DNA of 64,000 bases from NCBI RefSeq assembly GCF_050908845.1, contig NZ_CP194171.1:4154001-4218000 (forward strand), written 5' to 3'. A program made the position numbers and the translations under genes. This stretch comes from Marinobacterium_D sp050908845. Lineage in GTDB: Bacteria; Pseudomonadota; Gammaproteobacteria; Pseudomonadales; Balneatricaceae. The notes under the pieces are model-generated. The model did no database searches. It was not told the origin of the DNA and saw only the letters and a program-made list of their open reading frames with translations. Of this stretch, positions 43,338 through 52,102 are shown piece by piece; the first letter of the stretch is position 1, and every line of letters begins with the position of its first letter.

Positions 43338-44633
43338 TTAGTGCATCAACCCTGGCAGCCAGGTGACTATACCCGGCACAGCGATCAGCAACAGGGTGAA
43401 CGCCAACATCAACAGCGCGAACGGCAGCGCGCCCCACATGGCATCGGCGATACTGCCGTTATCGGGACGGATCCCCTGGACGACAAAGAGGTTCATCCCC
43501 ACCGGCGGCGTAATCAGCCCCATTTCGCACATCATTACCACGAAGATGCCAAACCAGATCGGATCGATGCCCAACGCTACCGCCATCGGATAAGTGATAG
43601 GAATGGTAGCCACCTGCATCGACAGCACATCCATGAACATGCCAAGCACGATGTAAAACACCACTAAAGCGAACAGGAAGCCGGTCGGCGTCAGCCCCAG
43701 CGAGGTGATCCATTCAGACATCTCCTCGGCTACGCCCGTCAGGCTGATAGTCAGGTTGAGAATGAACGCCGCAGTGATAATCAGCAGAATCATGCCGGTG
43801 ACCCGCGCGGTCTGGATAAAGCAGGTCTGCAGTACCGGCCAGGTCAGCCGCTTTTTCAAGCCGGCAAAAATCAGCGCCGTCACTACGCCCAGAGCGGCAG
43901 ATTCCGTGGCGGTGGCCAGTCCCAGGTAGATGCTGCCCATCACCACCAGAAATACGATCAGTGGCGGTATCAGGTCCAGGGATAAGCGCCAGCGCTCGGC
44001 CCAGCTGACAGACTCGGCATCGGTCGCTTCTTTAGTCCAGATGCTGCTCAGGGCAATAAAGAACATGAACAGCAGTGTCAGGATTATCCCCGGCAGAATG
44101 CCACCGACAAACAGCTGGCCGATAGACGTGTTGGTCAGCGAGCCATAGACGATCAGGTTAACGCTCGGCGGAATCAGGATGCCCAGTGCGCCACCGGCAG
44201 CCAGCGAGCCCAGCGCCGTACTCATGCGGTAGCCGCGACTATTGAGCGACGGCAGTGCCACCGTACCCACAGTGGCGGCGGTGGCTACAGAAGAGCCGGA
44301 AGTGGCCGCAAACAGCGCACAGGTACCGATATTCGAGTGCAGTAACCCACCGGGTAAACGACCCAGCCAGGCAGAGAAAGCGCGGTACATGCCATCAGCG
44401 ATACCGGCACGCAGCAGCAGCTCGCCAAGCAGGATAAACAGGGGTATGGAGGTCAACAGGAAGTTATTCTGTACCCCCCAGACCACGGGAGAGATCGAAT
44501 CCATAAACGGAGCACCGTAGGCCAGAACCCCGCCGATAATACCCACGGCCGCCATCGCGACCGCGATAGGCATGCCGATCAACATCATTCCCAGCATCGC
44601 CACAAAGGCGATCAAAACATAGGCGACGGACAT
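43338..44633 (-). CDS. TRAP transporter large permease (DctM), system A
   Basis: A 431-residue membrane subunit with about 12 to 13 hydrophobic helices. DctM hallmarks are present: GSSVATAATVGTVALPSLNSRGYR, GALGILIPPSVNLIVYG, and TPPVGMNLFV near the end. It uses the sodium gradient with DctQ and the periplasmic binding protein. The ATG at 44633 overlaps the dctQ stop (TGATG). Second of four genes of the leftward arm as translated from dctP through dctQ. Confidence 0.93.
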   Translation of the reverse strand: MSVAYVLIAFVAMLGMMLIGMPIAVAMAAVGIIGGVLAYGAPFMDSISPVVWGVQNNFLLTSIPLFILLGELLLRAGIADGMYRAFSAWLGRLPGGLLHSNIGTCALFAATSGSSVATAATVGTVALPSLNSRGYRMSTALGSLAAGGALGILIPPSVNLIVYGSLTNTSIGQLFVGGILPGIILTLLFMFFIALSSIWTKEATDAESVSWAERWRLSLDLIPPLIVFLVVMGSIYLGLATATESAALGVVTALIFAGLKKRLTWPVLQTCFIQTARVTGMILLIITAAFILNLTISLTGVAEEMSEWITSLGLTPTGFLFALVVFYIVLGMFMDVLSMQVATIPITYPMAVALGIDPIWFGIFVVMMCEMGLITPPVGMNLFVVQGIRPDNGSIADAMWGALPFALLMLAFTLLLIAVPGIVTWLPGLMH

Positions 44634-45223
44634 CAAGCCACCTCCTTTAAACGTTCAGGCTGCTCAGAACGTTCCGTCATATTATCGAGCTCCTCTTCGA
44701 GCTCCTGCTTGATACTCTTGGGATGAAACACTTCGTTCATCTGCTCCATACGGCCGCCAATCAGCAGCCACAGCCCTTTGCAGAGCATCACAAAACTGAC
44801 CAGCATGAAGATCACCTGGCCTGCGAACCAGGCACTCTGTGGATAGATCAGCGGTGTCGCCCAGGAGGTCTGGGCTGTGGATCTATAATCGAGCGTATCG
44901 GTGATCACAGCCACCGACAGATACCCCAATAAGCCGGCAAACGCGGCCATCAACAACAACGACATCAGGTTCAATGCCGCCCGGATGGCCGCCGGCATCC
45001 GGTCATGCAGTATGTCTATGCGGATATGATTACGTCCGAACAGTGCCAGCGTGAAGGCCAGCGTCGACCCCACCGCCAGGGCATACCCCCCCAGCTCGAA
45101 CGAGCCCTCCAGCGCAATGCCGAAGAACTTTCGAGCCAGCACCTCTACCGTGACCAGCACCGACAGGGCGAGAAATATCGCCCCGAAGATCGTTGCCAGC
45201 AGGGTTTCAATACGTGCAGACAT
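44633..45223 (-). CDS. TRAP transporter small permease (DctQ), system A
   Basis: A 196-residue protein with four transmembrane helices (about residues 5-25, 45-65, 85-110, 130-150) and the family patterns VEVLARKFFGIALEGSFELGGYALAVG and LFGRNHIRIDIL. The C-terminal 35 residues are a charged, probably cytoplasmic tail (ELEEELDNMTERSEQPERLKEV). ATG at 45223 with GGAGG upstream. It lies 19 bases after dctP. Confidence 0.9.
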   Translation of the reverse strand: MSARIETLLATIFGAIFLALSVLVTVEVLARKFFGIALEGSFELGGYALAVGSTLAFTLALFGRNHIRIDILHDRMPAAIRAALNLMSLLLMAAFAGLLGYLSVAVITDTLDYRSTAQTSWATPLIYPQSAWFAGQVIFMLVSFVMLCKGLWLLIGGRMEQMNEVFHPKSIKQELEEELDNMTERSEQPERLKEVA

Positions 45224-45242
45224 AGTGACCTCCGGGTGCTTT

Positions 45243-46280
45243 TTAGTTCAGGCCGATGATCGGACCGACACTGGACTTCCAGTTGTCGGAGCAACCACTG
45301 GTTGAGGCATCGCAAATTTCGGCCCAGGCCGGCAGCGAGATATTGATCAGCGCTTCATTCACCAGCTCCATGTCGTTCGCGGTGGGATCCACATTGACAA
45401 GGTCGAAGGGTTTGCCGGTCTTGCACTCGCCACCGGTATTGCAGCTCAGCGCATCGTCGTACAGCGACTCGGAGTAGCTCCAGATCTCGGCACCGAGCTC
45501 ATCGAAGGCCGCTTGCAGTTTCTGCTGCTGTTCAGCATCCAGCGAATTCCAGGCTTTCAGCGAAATGCCGTAGCCGTTCATTGCAATGCCCATCCCCAGC
45601 GGTACCTGGTGGGTTGCCACTTCAGGCCAGCCGGCGGAGTTGGCTGAGCTGGGACCTGTAATCGCGCAGTCGATTACACCGGTGGACAGCGCCTGGTGTA
45701 CATCCGGGAAACTGATCGGCACCGGCGTTGCGCCGACCGACTCAACGAAGTTGGCCAGGCTCTGGTCATAGACACGCACTTTCAGCCCCTTGATATCGGC
45801 AAAGCTATCAACGGGTGCGTTGCAGAAAAGGATTTGAGGGCCAAACGGCCAGACACCCAGCAGCTTGGTATTGAAGCGACTCTGCAGCTGCGCATCCAGC
45901 ACCGGGGTATAGGCTTCTGCGACCTTTGCGCCCTTGTCATACTCTGTGTTCAGACCAACCAGATCGAGACCAAGCAGTGCCGGTTCATCACGTGAGTTTT
46001 GCGAGACACGGATAGAAACAATATCGAACAAACCGGACTTGAGCATGCGCAGCTCTTCGGTGTCCTTGATCCCGGTGGTATCCACCGGTTTGTAGTCCAC
46101 ATCGATCGGCAGCCCGGTGCGCTCGGCAAAGTTCTCAAAGAAGGGTTGCTCCTTCTGGTTCTGAATAAGGCCCGTCGCGACTGGCTGGCCCAGCGCCTTC
46201 CACTGCATGTTTTCGGCTAGCACATTACCAGCCAGAGTAGCGGCGACTGCGCCGGCGGCGATCATCTTCACTGCTTTCAT
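45243..46280 (-). CDS. TRAP periplasmic solute-binding protein (DctP family), system A
   Basis: A 345-residue periplasmic receptor with a signal peptide (residues 1-22, ending NVLA). The arginine usually needed for carboxylate binding is in DIKGLKVRVYDQ. The C-terminal part has two cysteine pairs (CNTGGEC; CDASTSGC) not present in the system B protein, so disulfides are likely. The two receptors in this island are only distantly alike, so they probably bind different molecules. ATG at 46280 follows TGAGGATGCAAC. Confidence 0.9.
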   Translation of the reverse strand: MKAVKMIAAGAVAATLAGNVLAENMQWKALGQPVATGLIQNQKEQPFFENFAERTGLPIDVDYKPVDTTGIKDTEELRMLKSGLFDIVSIRVSQNSRDEPALLGLDLVGLNTEYDKGAKVAEAYTPVLDAQLQSRFNTKLLGVWPFGPQILFCNAPVDSFADIKGLKVRVYDQSLANFVESVGATPVPISFPDVHQALSTGVIDCAITGPSSANSAGWPEVATHQVPLGMGIAMNGYGISLKAWNSLDAEQQQKLQAAFDELGAEIWSYSESLYDDALSCNTGGECKTGKPFDLVNVDPTANDMELVNEALINISLPAWAEICDASTSGCSDNWKSSVGPIIGLN

Positions 46281-46337
46281 GTTGCATCCTCATCACGAGT
46301 CAGTTGGTCTGAGAGTTGCTGGCAGCACACAAACCAA

Positions 46338-46349
46338 ATTGCATACAAT
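46338..46349. promoter_or_regulatory. GntR/FadR-type operator candidate, copy 1
   Basis: ATTGCATACAAT is a near-palindrome close to the TTGTATACAA-type sites of FCD-group GntR regulators. It lies 58 to 69 bases before the dctP-A start codon. The same 12 bases recur at 47401-47412. Confidence 0.6.
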
Positions 46350-46554
46350 TTTGCCAACAATAAGAAATACAACGCAGTAAACGTGCCAACTTTAAAAAGC
46401 ACACTATTTTCAAGAGAATTGGCTAGAACCCTCCTTATCAGACTCTAAACCCGACCCAAACTAACGACCCGCCAGGACCCAAGCAGGTGCATTAAGAATA
46501 AAAATGCACCTATATAGTTCACAAAATCGTCCTCCAGATTGCTGTAAATAAAGT

Positions 46555-46560
46555 TATAAT
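46555..46560 (+). promoter_or_regulatory. Probable -10 box of the regulator gene
   Basis: TATAAT, 52 bases before the ATG of the GntR-type gene. The -35 region is weak. Confidence 0.45.
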
Positions 46561-46611
46561 CGCTGGAACACAATTTTTCCGATTCTATTTACATCCATAC
46601 AGGTACTCAGA

Positions 46612-47298
46612 ATGCCGGTTGCCGACGCCAACAAAACCCAGGCGGAGAAGATCGCCGAAACCATCACCAACGCGGTGATGGAGCATCGCATCGCGCCGGG
46701 CAGCAAGCTGTCCGAATCACGCATGGCCGAAGCGTTCAAGGTTTCACGCACGAAGATCCGCCAGGCGCTTACCATCCTTGCCGAAAGCGGGCTGGTGAGG
46801 CTGCTACCCAATCGCGGCGCCTTTATTGCCAGCCCGACCGTTCAGGAAGCACGAGAAGTATTCGCCCTGCGACGGGTGCTGGAACCCGAGATCATTCGCG
46901 GCGTAATCTCAAGAACAAACAAGAATGATATCAAACAGTTAAAACTCCACCTCCAGGCTGAAAAAGAGGCTCGCGCCAGCTCCAACCGGCGCGCGATCAT
47001 CCGCCTTTCCGGTGACTTTCACATGCTGCTGGCGAGCCTGAGCGGCAACCGTTATATCGACAAAATGATGACCGAGCTCTGCCCCCTGACCTGCTTGATC
47101 ATTGCCCTCTATGACGTTCCGCAGACCCCGGCATGCCCGGAGGATGAGCATGACAGAATCGTCGAGGCGATCGAGACCGGCGACGAGGAAAGCGCCATCG
47201 CACTGATGCAACACCACCTGGAACACATTGAAAACGCCCTCAACCTGGACGGCCGTTCAGACGACGATCAGGTCGACTGGGACAAGGTTCTGGGCTGA
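46612..47298 (+). CDS. GntR-family transcriptional regulator, FCD (FadR-like) group
   Basis: A 228-residue regulator. The winged helix (about residues 10-75) shows ITNAVMEHRIAPGSKLSESRMAEAFKVSRTKIRQALTIL-type sequence with RLLPNRGAFIASP as the wing. The FCD effector domain follows (about 85-215), with the metal-type histidines DFHMLLASLSGN and the C-terminal HHLEH. It sits between the two arms of the catabolic island, and I infer it represses both until the substrate or an intermediate appears. ATG at 46612. Confidence 0.92.
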   Translation: MPVADANKTQAEKIAETITNAVMEHRIAPGSKLSESRMAEAFKVSRTKIRQALTILAESGLVRLLPNRGAFIASPTVQEAREVFALRRVLEPEIIRGVISRTNKNDIKQLKLHLQAEKEARASSNRRAIIRLSGDFHMLLASLSGNRYIDKMMTELCPLTCLIIALYDVPQTPACPEDEHDRIVEAIETGDEESAIALMQHHLEHIENALNLDGRSDDDQVDWDKVLG

Positions 47299-47316
47299 TT
47301 CCCTCCTTCCCTATTA

Positions 47317-47343
47317 AAGGGCGAAGAAGCACCTTTCGCCCTT
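47317..47343 (+). terminator. Hairpin after the regulator gene
   Basis: AAGGGCGAA (47317-47325) pairs perfectly with 47335-47343 around a nine-base loop, 19 bases after the stop. The tail is only partly T-rich. Confidence 0.6.
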
Positions 47344-47400
47344 AGCCTCTTCTCTACCCAACCTCTACAAGCACCTCTGGCACGCTTTCTGCTTAACATT

Positions 47401-47412
47401 ATTGCATACAAT
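47401..47412. promoter_or_regulatory. GntR/FadR-type operator candidate, copy 2
   Basis: ATTGCATACAAT, identical to the site at 46338-46349. It ends five bases before a TTGACA hexamer, so a bound regulator would touch the -35 region of the rightward operon. Confidence 0.6.
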
Positions 47413-47416
47413 ATTT

Positions 47417-47445
47417 TTGACAATTAAATGTGCAATATTTGAATT
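47417..47445 (+). promoter_or_regulatory. Probable promoter of the rightward catabolic operon
   Basis: TTGACA (47417-47422) is a perfect -35. TGAATT (47440-47445) at 17-base spacing is a poor -10. It lies 47 bases before the ATG at 47492. Confidence 0.4.
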
Positions 47446-47491
47446 TACCGTTTAAGGTTAATTCAATCCGTTACGAAATGAGTGGATAAGT

Positions 47492-48244
47492 ATGTCGTCA
47501 GCCGCATCAATCAAACCGGATCCGCGTACCCTGCTGGGGGTACTGACCCCCTCTTCAAATACAGCCCTTGAACCCCTCACCAGCCAGCTACTGAGCCAGG
47601 CCGATGGGGTCAGCGCACACTTTTCCCGTTTTCGCGTTACCCAGATAACGCTGGACGAGAAAGGCCTTAACCAGTTCGACCAGACGCCGGTTCTTGAAGC
47701 TGCCCGATTGCTGGCTGATGCCCGTGTCGACATGATCGGCTGGAGCGGCACCGCAGCCGGCTGGCTGGGGTTCGAACAGGATCAGCGCCTGTGCGCAGCC
47801 ATAGAGGAGGTCACCGGAATTCGCGCCACCTCCTCCATTCTTGCGCTCAATGAAGTGCTGAACCGTCTCGGCATCTCCCGCATTGCCCTGGTATCGCCCT
47901 ACACGGACGACGTCCAGCAGAGAATCATCGACAACTACCGTGACATCGGCATCGACTGCGTGGCCGAGCGCCATCTGGATATCAGTGACAACTTCAGTTT
48001 CTCCGAAGTCACCACCGACACCCTGACCGACTCTGTGCAACAGGTCGCTGAGGCAGCCCCGCAGGCGATCCTGCTCTACTGCACCAACCTGCGCTCGGCC
48101 CAGCTGGCGGAAGAGTGGGAGCGTCGTTTCGGTATTCCCGTCATCGACACCACTTCAACCGTTGTTTGGAAAATGCTGCGTGAAACCGGTTATGACACCA
48201 CCGGCATCCAGGGGTGGGGCCGCTTCTTTCAGGAGGCCAGGTAA
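47492..48244 (+). CDS. Arylmalonate decarboxylase/maleate isomerase-like protein
   Basis: A 250-residue member of the Asp/Glu racemase superfamily. GVLTPSSNTALEPL opens the fold. The first active-site loop reads GWSGTAAGW: glycine (Gly86) replaces the first catalytic cysteine. The second loop LLYCTNLR keeps Cys197. This one-cysteine arrangement is that of arylmalonate decarboxylase, whereas maleate isomerase and racemases use two. It is the first gene of the rightward operon and overlaps the hydantoinase gene by one base (TAATG). I infer decarboxylation or isomerisation of a pathway acid. Confidence 0.82.
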   Translation: MSSAASIKPDPRTLLGVLTPSSNTALEPLTSQLLSQADGVSAHFSRFRVTQITLDEKGLNQFDQTPVLEAARLLADARVDMIGWSGTAAGWLGFEQDQRLCAAIEEVTGIRATSSILALNEVLNRLGISRIALVSPYTDDVQQRIIDNYRDIGIDCVAERHLDISDNFSFSEVTTDTLTDSVQQVAEAAPQAILLYCTNLRSAQLAEEWERRFGIPVIDTTSTVVWKMLRETGYDTTGIQGWGRFFQEAR

Positions 48245-49695
48245 TGAGCCAAGCTTTCGACCTTGTGATCCGTAACGCCCGCTGTGCGACCGCGGCCGAT
48301 ACCTTTGAATCCGATATCGGCATCCGTAACGGTGTTATCGAGGCTCTCGGAAAAGCGCTGCCCGCGGGGCACGAGGAGATCGACGCCGCCGGCGCCTGGG
48401 TCACACCTGGCGGCATCGATGGCCACTGCCATTTCGATCAGCCCACCAATGACGGTACCGAGATGGCGGACGACTTTCTCAGTGGTACCCGCTCAGCGGT
48501 CTGCGGCGGTACCACGACGGTCATCCCCTTCGCCCTGCAGCAGCGCGGCCAGAGTCTGAAAGACGCCGTTGCCGACTATCACCGCCGGGCCGGCGAGAAA
48601 GCCTGTATCGACTACGCCTTCCATATGATCATCAGCGACCCGACCGAGGAGGTACTGAGTCGAGAGCTGCCCGAGCTGATCGCCGCGGGTTATACCTCCT
48701 TCAAGATCTACATGACCTATGACGATCTGAAGCTATCTGACCGGGAGTTTATCGATGTGCTCGCGGTGGCACGCAATCAGGGTGCGATGGTGATGGTGCA
48801 TGCCGAAAACGCCGACTGCATCGCCTGGATGACCGAGCGCCTGCTCAAGGCGGGCCATACCGCACCCAAGTACCATGCCGAATCGCGACCGATGCTGGTG
48901 GAACGCGAAGCGACCCACCGGGCTATCAGTTTTGCCGAACTGGTCGATGTACCGATCCTGATCGTGCATGTCTCCGGACGGGAGGCTGTGGAACAGATCC
49001 AGTGGGCGCAGAGCAAAGGCCTGAGGATCTATGGTGAGACCTGTCCGCAGTATCTTTTCCTCAGTGCCGAGGACCTGGGGGGCGATGATGACTACGAGGG
49101 CACCAAGTGCATCTGCAGTCCGCCGCCGCGCGATAAAGGTAACCAGCAGGTGATCTGGAATGCGCTGGAGTCTGGCACCTTCGACCTGTTCTCCTCCGAT
49201 CACGCGCCTTTCAGGTTTGCGGACGACAAGGGCAAACAGGCTGCAGGCTCTGAACCCAGCTTCGACAAGGTCGCCAACGGTATTCCCGGGGTCGAGACCC
49301 GCATGCCGCTGCTGTTTTCTCACGGCGTGCTTAGCGGACGGATCAGCATTCAGCAGTTCGTCGCACTGACCTCCACCAACGTGGCCAAGATGTACGGCCT
49401 GTATCCGCGCAAGGGTTCAATTGCTGTGGGCGCCGATGCCGACCTGGTGATCTGGGATAACGATACCCACAGGGTCATCCGCAATAACGATCTTCACCAT
49501 AACGTGGACTACACCCCCTACGAGGGGATCCATCTGAACGCCTGGCCCGCCATCACCCTAAGTCGCGGCCGGATCCTCTGGAAGGATGGACAATACCTCG
49601 GCCATGAAGGCCTTGGTGAATTCCTGCCCTGCGAGCGACCAGAGCCTGCACGCCCCAAAGTCACCCACTCGCCTTTCTTCAGGGAGATCAGCTGA
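48244..49695 (+). CDS. Dihydropyrimidinase/D-hydantoinase
   Basis: A 483-residue amidohydrolase that opens cyclic ureides or imides to N-carbamoyl amino acids. The dimetal ligands are complete: GHCHFDQP (HxH), carboxylated Lys154 in FKIYMTY, HAEN, HVSG and SSDHAPF. This is the dihydropyrimidinase branch. ATG at 48244 has GGAGG ten bases upstream; the preceding gene's stop overlaps it. No separate N-carbamoylase gene is present; the amidase of the other arm could fill that step. Confidence 0.9.
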   Translation: MSQAFDLVIRNARCATAADTFESDIGIRNGVIEALGKALPAGHEEIDAAGAWVTPGGIDGHCHFDQPTNDGTEMADDFLSGTRSAVCGGTTTVIPFALQQRGQSLKDAVADYHRRAGEKACIDYAFHMIISDPTEEVLSRELPELIAAGYTSFKIYMTYDDLKLSDREFIDVLAVARNQGAMVMVHAENADCIAWMTERLLKAGHTAPKYHAESRPMLVEREATHRAISFAELVDVPILIVHVSGREAVEQIQWAQSKGLRIYGETCPQYLFLSAEDLGGDDDYEGTKCICSPPPRDKGNQQVIWNALESGTFDLFSSDHAPFRFADDKGKQAAGSEPSFDKVANGIPGVETRMPLLFSHGVLSGRISIQQFVALTSTNVAKMYGLYPRKGSIAVGADADLVIWDNDTHRVIRNNDLHHNVDYTPYEGIHLNAWPAITLSRGRILWKDGQYLGHEGLGEFLPCERPEPARPKVTHSPFFREIS

Positions 49696-50519
49696 TGACC
49701 AACCCATTGATCGATCTTTTGAGTGAAGCCTGGACGACCGGTTCTGCAATGAGTACCGAGCAGGCAACGAAGCTTGCCCCCGCAGACTTCCCCAGCGCAT
49801 ACCGTGTTCAGCAGAAGGTTGCGGAAGCCCTTAACTGGTTCGACGAAACCGGCCCCAAATTCTGGAAGCTGGGCGGCCCCAAGGGGGGCTCAACGGGGGC
49901 TGGAGTTACCGACTCGCTGGTACGACAGGTTCCAGGCGGCACTCCTGTCCAGCTGTTCAGCGACGATGCCTGCAACTTCACCGCACTTGAGGTTGAACTG
50001 GCTGTGCGCCTGGGGCGGACACTTGAGCCGGGCTGCACCCTGGCGGATGCCTGCTCTGCGGTCGCCGAGGTTTACCTGGCCATAGAGGTGTGCGATCTGC
50101 GGGCAGAGAACTGGCAGGAACTTCCTCTGACCTATCGGCTGGCGGATCAGCAGATGAGTCGTGGCTTCCTCCTTATGGGCAAACCCATTGCAGGCTGGAA
50201 GGACGAACTTAAACAGATTGCGCCAGCAATCAGTATCAACGACACCCTTATCAGCGAAGGGCTACTCACTCACCCGCTGGATCATCCATTGGCGGCGTTG
50301 CCCTGGCTGGCCAACCTCAGTGTTGCCCTATACGGCACGCCTCTGACCGCAGGAACCGTCATCGCTACTGGCACCTGGGCGGGTATGCACCTACTGGCCC
50401 CTGGCGACCATTTCAGGGTGGCAGTAGACGGTTTCGACAGGGTCAACGTCACACTTGACGCCGAAGCCGAAGGCTCCACAGCGGTGCGTTTCCTGGATGC
50501 CTTCAAGCAAACGAACTAA
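49695..50519 (+). CDS. FAH/2-keto-4-pentenoate hydratase-family enzyme
   Basis: A 274-residue member of the fumarylacetoacetase/MhpD superfamily. The metal-binding ExE reads LEVELAVRLG and is followed by IEVCDLR; KLGGPKGG-type sequence near residue 60 and ATGTWAGMH near 225 (GTVIATGTW) are family features. MhpD-type members hydrate 2-oxo-enoic acids; others cleave acylpyruvates or decarboxylate oxaloacetate. The ATG overlaps the hydantoinase stop (TGATG), so it belongs to the same operon. Confidence 0.85.
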   Translation: MTNPLIDLLSEAWTTGSAMSTEQATKLAPADFPSAYRVQQKVAEALNWFDETGPKFWKLGGPKGGSTGAGVTDSLVRQVPGGTPVQLFSDDACNFTALEVELAVRLGRTLEPGCTLADACSAVAEVYLAIEVCDLRAENWQELPLTYRLADQQMSRGFLLMGKPIAGWKDELKQIAPAISINDTLISEGLLTHPLDHPLAALPWLANLSVALYGTPLTAGTVIATGTWAGMHLLAPGDHFRVAVDGFDRVNVTLDAEAEGSTAVRFLDAFKQTN

Positions 50520-50573
50520 CTGACAACTCTAATTAACAAAACTAACTAAAATACATTGGAAGGAGTTCACTCC

Positions 50574-51569
50574 ATGCAGATCAAACAGACTCTCCTGAAA
50601 GGCTGTTCCCTGGCACTGTTGTGTGCAGGGCTTACTGTACCGGCTCTGAGCCAGGCACAGACCCTGCGCCTGGGCGGTAACTTCGCCGCCGACCATTCCA
50701 GCAGCCGTGCGATGGAGATCTTCAAAACCGAGCTGGAGAAAGCCGATGTCGACCTCGACGCAGCGCTGTTCCCGGCCATGCAGCTCGGTGGCGCCCAGGA
50801 GAACGTGGACCAGGTGCGCTCCGGCGCTGTCTTTGGCACCTGGATCGGTATCGCCTATGTCTCACGCATAGTGCCCGAGCTGGAAGCGGTCAGCCTTCCC
50901 TTTGCCTTCGATAGCCGCGAGCAGGCATTTCAGCTGATCGATGGCCCGGTTGGTGACAAATTCAACGAGCTGCTGGCCAAGAAGGGTTTCACCGCCCTTG
51001 GCTACATGGAACTGGGCTTTCGCAATATCACCAACAACCAGCGCCCGATCACAAGCGCCGATGACCTGGAAGGTCTGAAGATCCGTCTGCAGCCTAACGA
51101 GACCCATCTTTCTACTTTCAGGGCACTGGGCGCGAACCCGGTTTCCATGGATGTCAAAGAACTCTACGGTGCGTTGCAGCAGGGCGTACTCGATGGACAG
51201 GAAAACCCCTACAGCATCATCCACACCAAGCGTTTCAACGAAGTGCAGAAGTACCTTTCCGATTCCAAACATTTCTACGACTTCATCGTGATACTGGCTA
51301 ACAAGGACAGCTTCGATTCGCTGAACGCCGAGAAACAGGAAGCGGTGCGCGCAGCACTGGCCAAAGCGGTCAGCTGGCAGCGTGAGCAGGCGGCCACCGA
51401 AGATGAGCAGGCCCGCGAGGCGCTGATCGACGCTGGCATGGAGTTCACCCCGATCTCCGCCGAAACCCGTGCCGAACTGCGCAAGCGCAGTGCCAGCATC
51501 AAGGAGAGTCTGCGCGAAAAGCTGGGTGCCGAAATCATCGACCAAGTTGAAGCGGAACTGGCAAAGTGA
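50574..51569 (+). CDS. TRAP periplasmic solute-binding protein (DctP family), system B
   Basis: A 331-residue receptor with a signal peptide (about residues 1-26, ending ALSQA). The family patterns GLKIRLQPNETHLSTFRALGANPVSMDVKELYGALQQGVLDGQENP-type are clear: the binding arginine in KIRLQ and the GALQQGVLDGQENP helix. ATG at 50574 follows GGAAGGAG; an earlier TTG at 50556 is unlikely. It overlaps the dctQ start (GTGA). Confidence 0.93.
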   Translation: MQIKQTLLKGCSLALLCAGLTVPALSQAQTLRLGGNFAADHSSSRAMEIFKTELEKADVDLDAALFPAMQLGGAQENVDQVRSGAVFGTWIGIAYVSRIVPELEAVSLPFAFDSREQAFQLIDGPVGDKFNELLAKKGFTALGYMELGFRNITNNQRPITSADDLEGLKIRLQPNETHLSTFRALGANPVSMDVKELYGALQQGVLDGQENPYSIIHTKRFNEVQKYLSDSKHFYDFIVILANKDSFDSLNAEKQEAVRAALAKAVSWQREQAATEDEQAREALIDAGMEFTPISAETRAELRKRSASIKESLREKLGAEIIDQVEAELAK

Positions 51570-52102
51570 ACGGCGCAACAACCGGGAGCCGGGCAGATGC
51601 CCGCGCTCCTTTCCTTCGCGGCCTGAAAGCAGTGGTTGCGCGGATTGACCGGCTGTCATTCATCACTATCGCAGTGGCCTTCGGTTTGATGGCAACACTG
51701 GTGTCGGTCCAGGTGTTCATGCGTTATGTGCTGTCGTCGTCGATCGACTCGGCGGCTGAGCTGTCACGCCTGTTTTTTGTCTGGACTATCTTTCTCGCCC
51801 TGCCTCAGGGGATATCACGCGGCGTCCATGTCGGCATCGACGCACTCATCAATGTCATGCCCGGCTGGTTAAAGCACTGGTGCTGGCGCCTGACCACGTT
51901 GCTCAGTCTGGTGCTGATGCTGGCGTTGAGCTGGCTGTCCATCGGCGCGATCGGCGACAAGTGGCAGGAGCTGATGCCGACCCTCGATGTCACGGCGGCG
52001 GTCTACTACATACCGGTGCTGATCTGCTCCATTCACGCTTCTCTGCACCTGCTCCTGATGTTGCTGGAAGACAGCAGGGTTGAGACTCCGGAGGCACCAT
52101 GA
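51566..52102 (+). CDS. TRAP transporter small permease (DctQ), system B
   Basis: A 178-residue protein with four hydrophobic helices (about residues 30-52, 65-85, 105-125, 145-165) and the family segment QVFMRYVLSSSIDSAAELSRLFFVW. It starts with GTG at 51566, coupled to the dctP stop. It overlaps dctM by four bases. Confidence 0.9.
   Translation: MNGATTGSRADARAPFLRGLKAVVARIDRLSFITIAVAFGLMATLVSVQVFMRYVLSSSIDSAAELSRLFFVWTIFLALPQGISRGVHVGIDALINVMPGWLKHWCWRLTTLLSLVLMLALSWLSIGAIGDKWQELMPTLDVTAAVYYIPVLICSIHASLHLLLMLLEDSRVETPEAP

Larger units (their letters stand above)
46281..46611. other. Divergent promoter region of the catabolic island
   Basis: 331 AT-rich bases without a gene between TRAP system A and the gntR-type regulator. 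It contains the operator candidate at 46338-46349 and a -10 box at 46555-46560. No conserved RNA was recognised. Confidence 0.6.
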
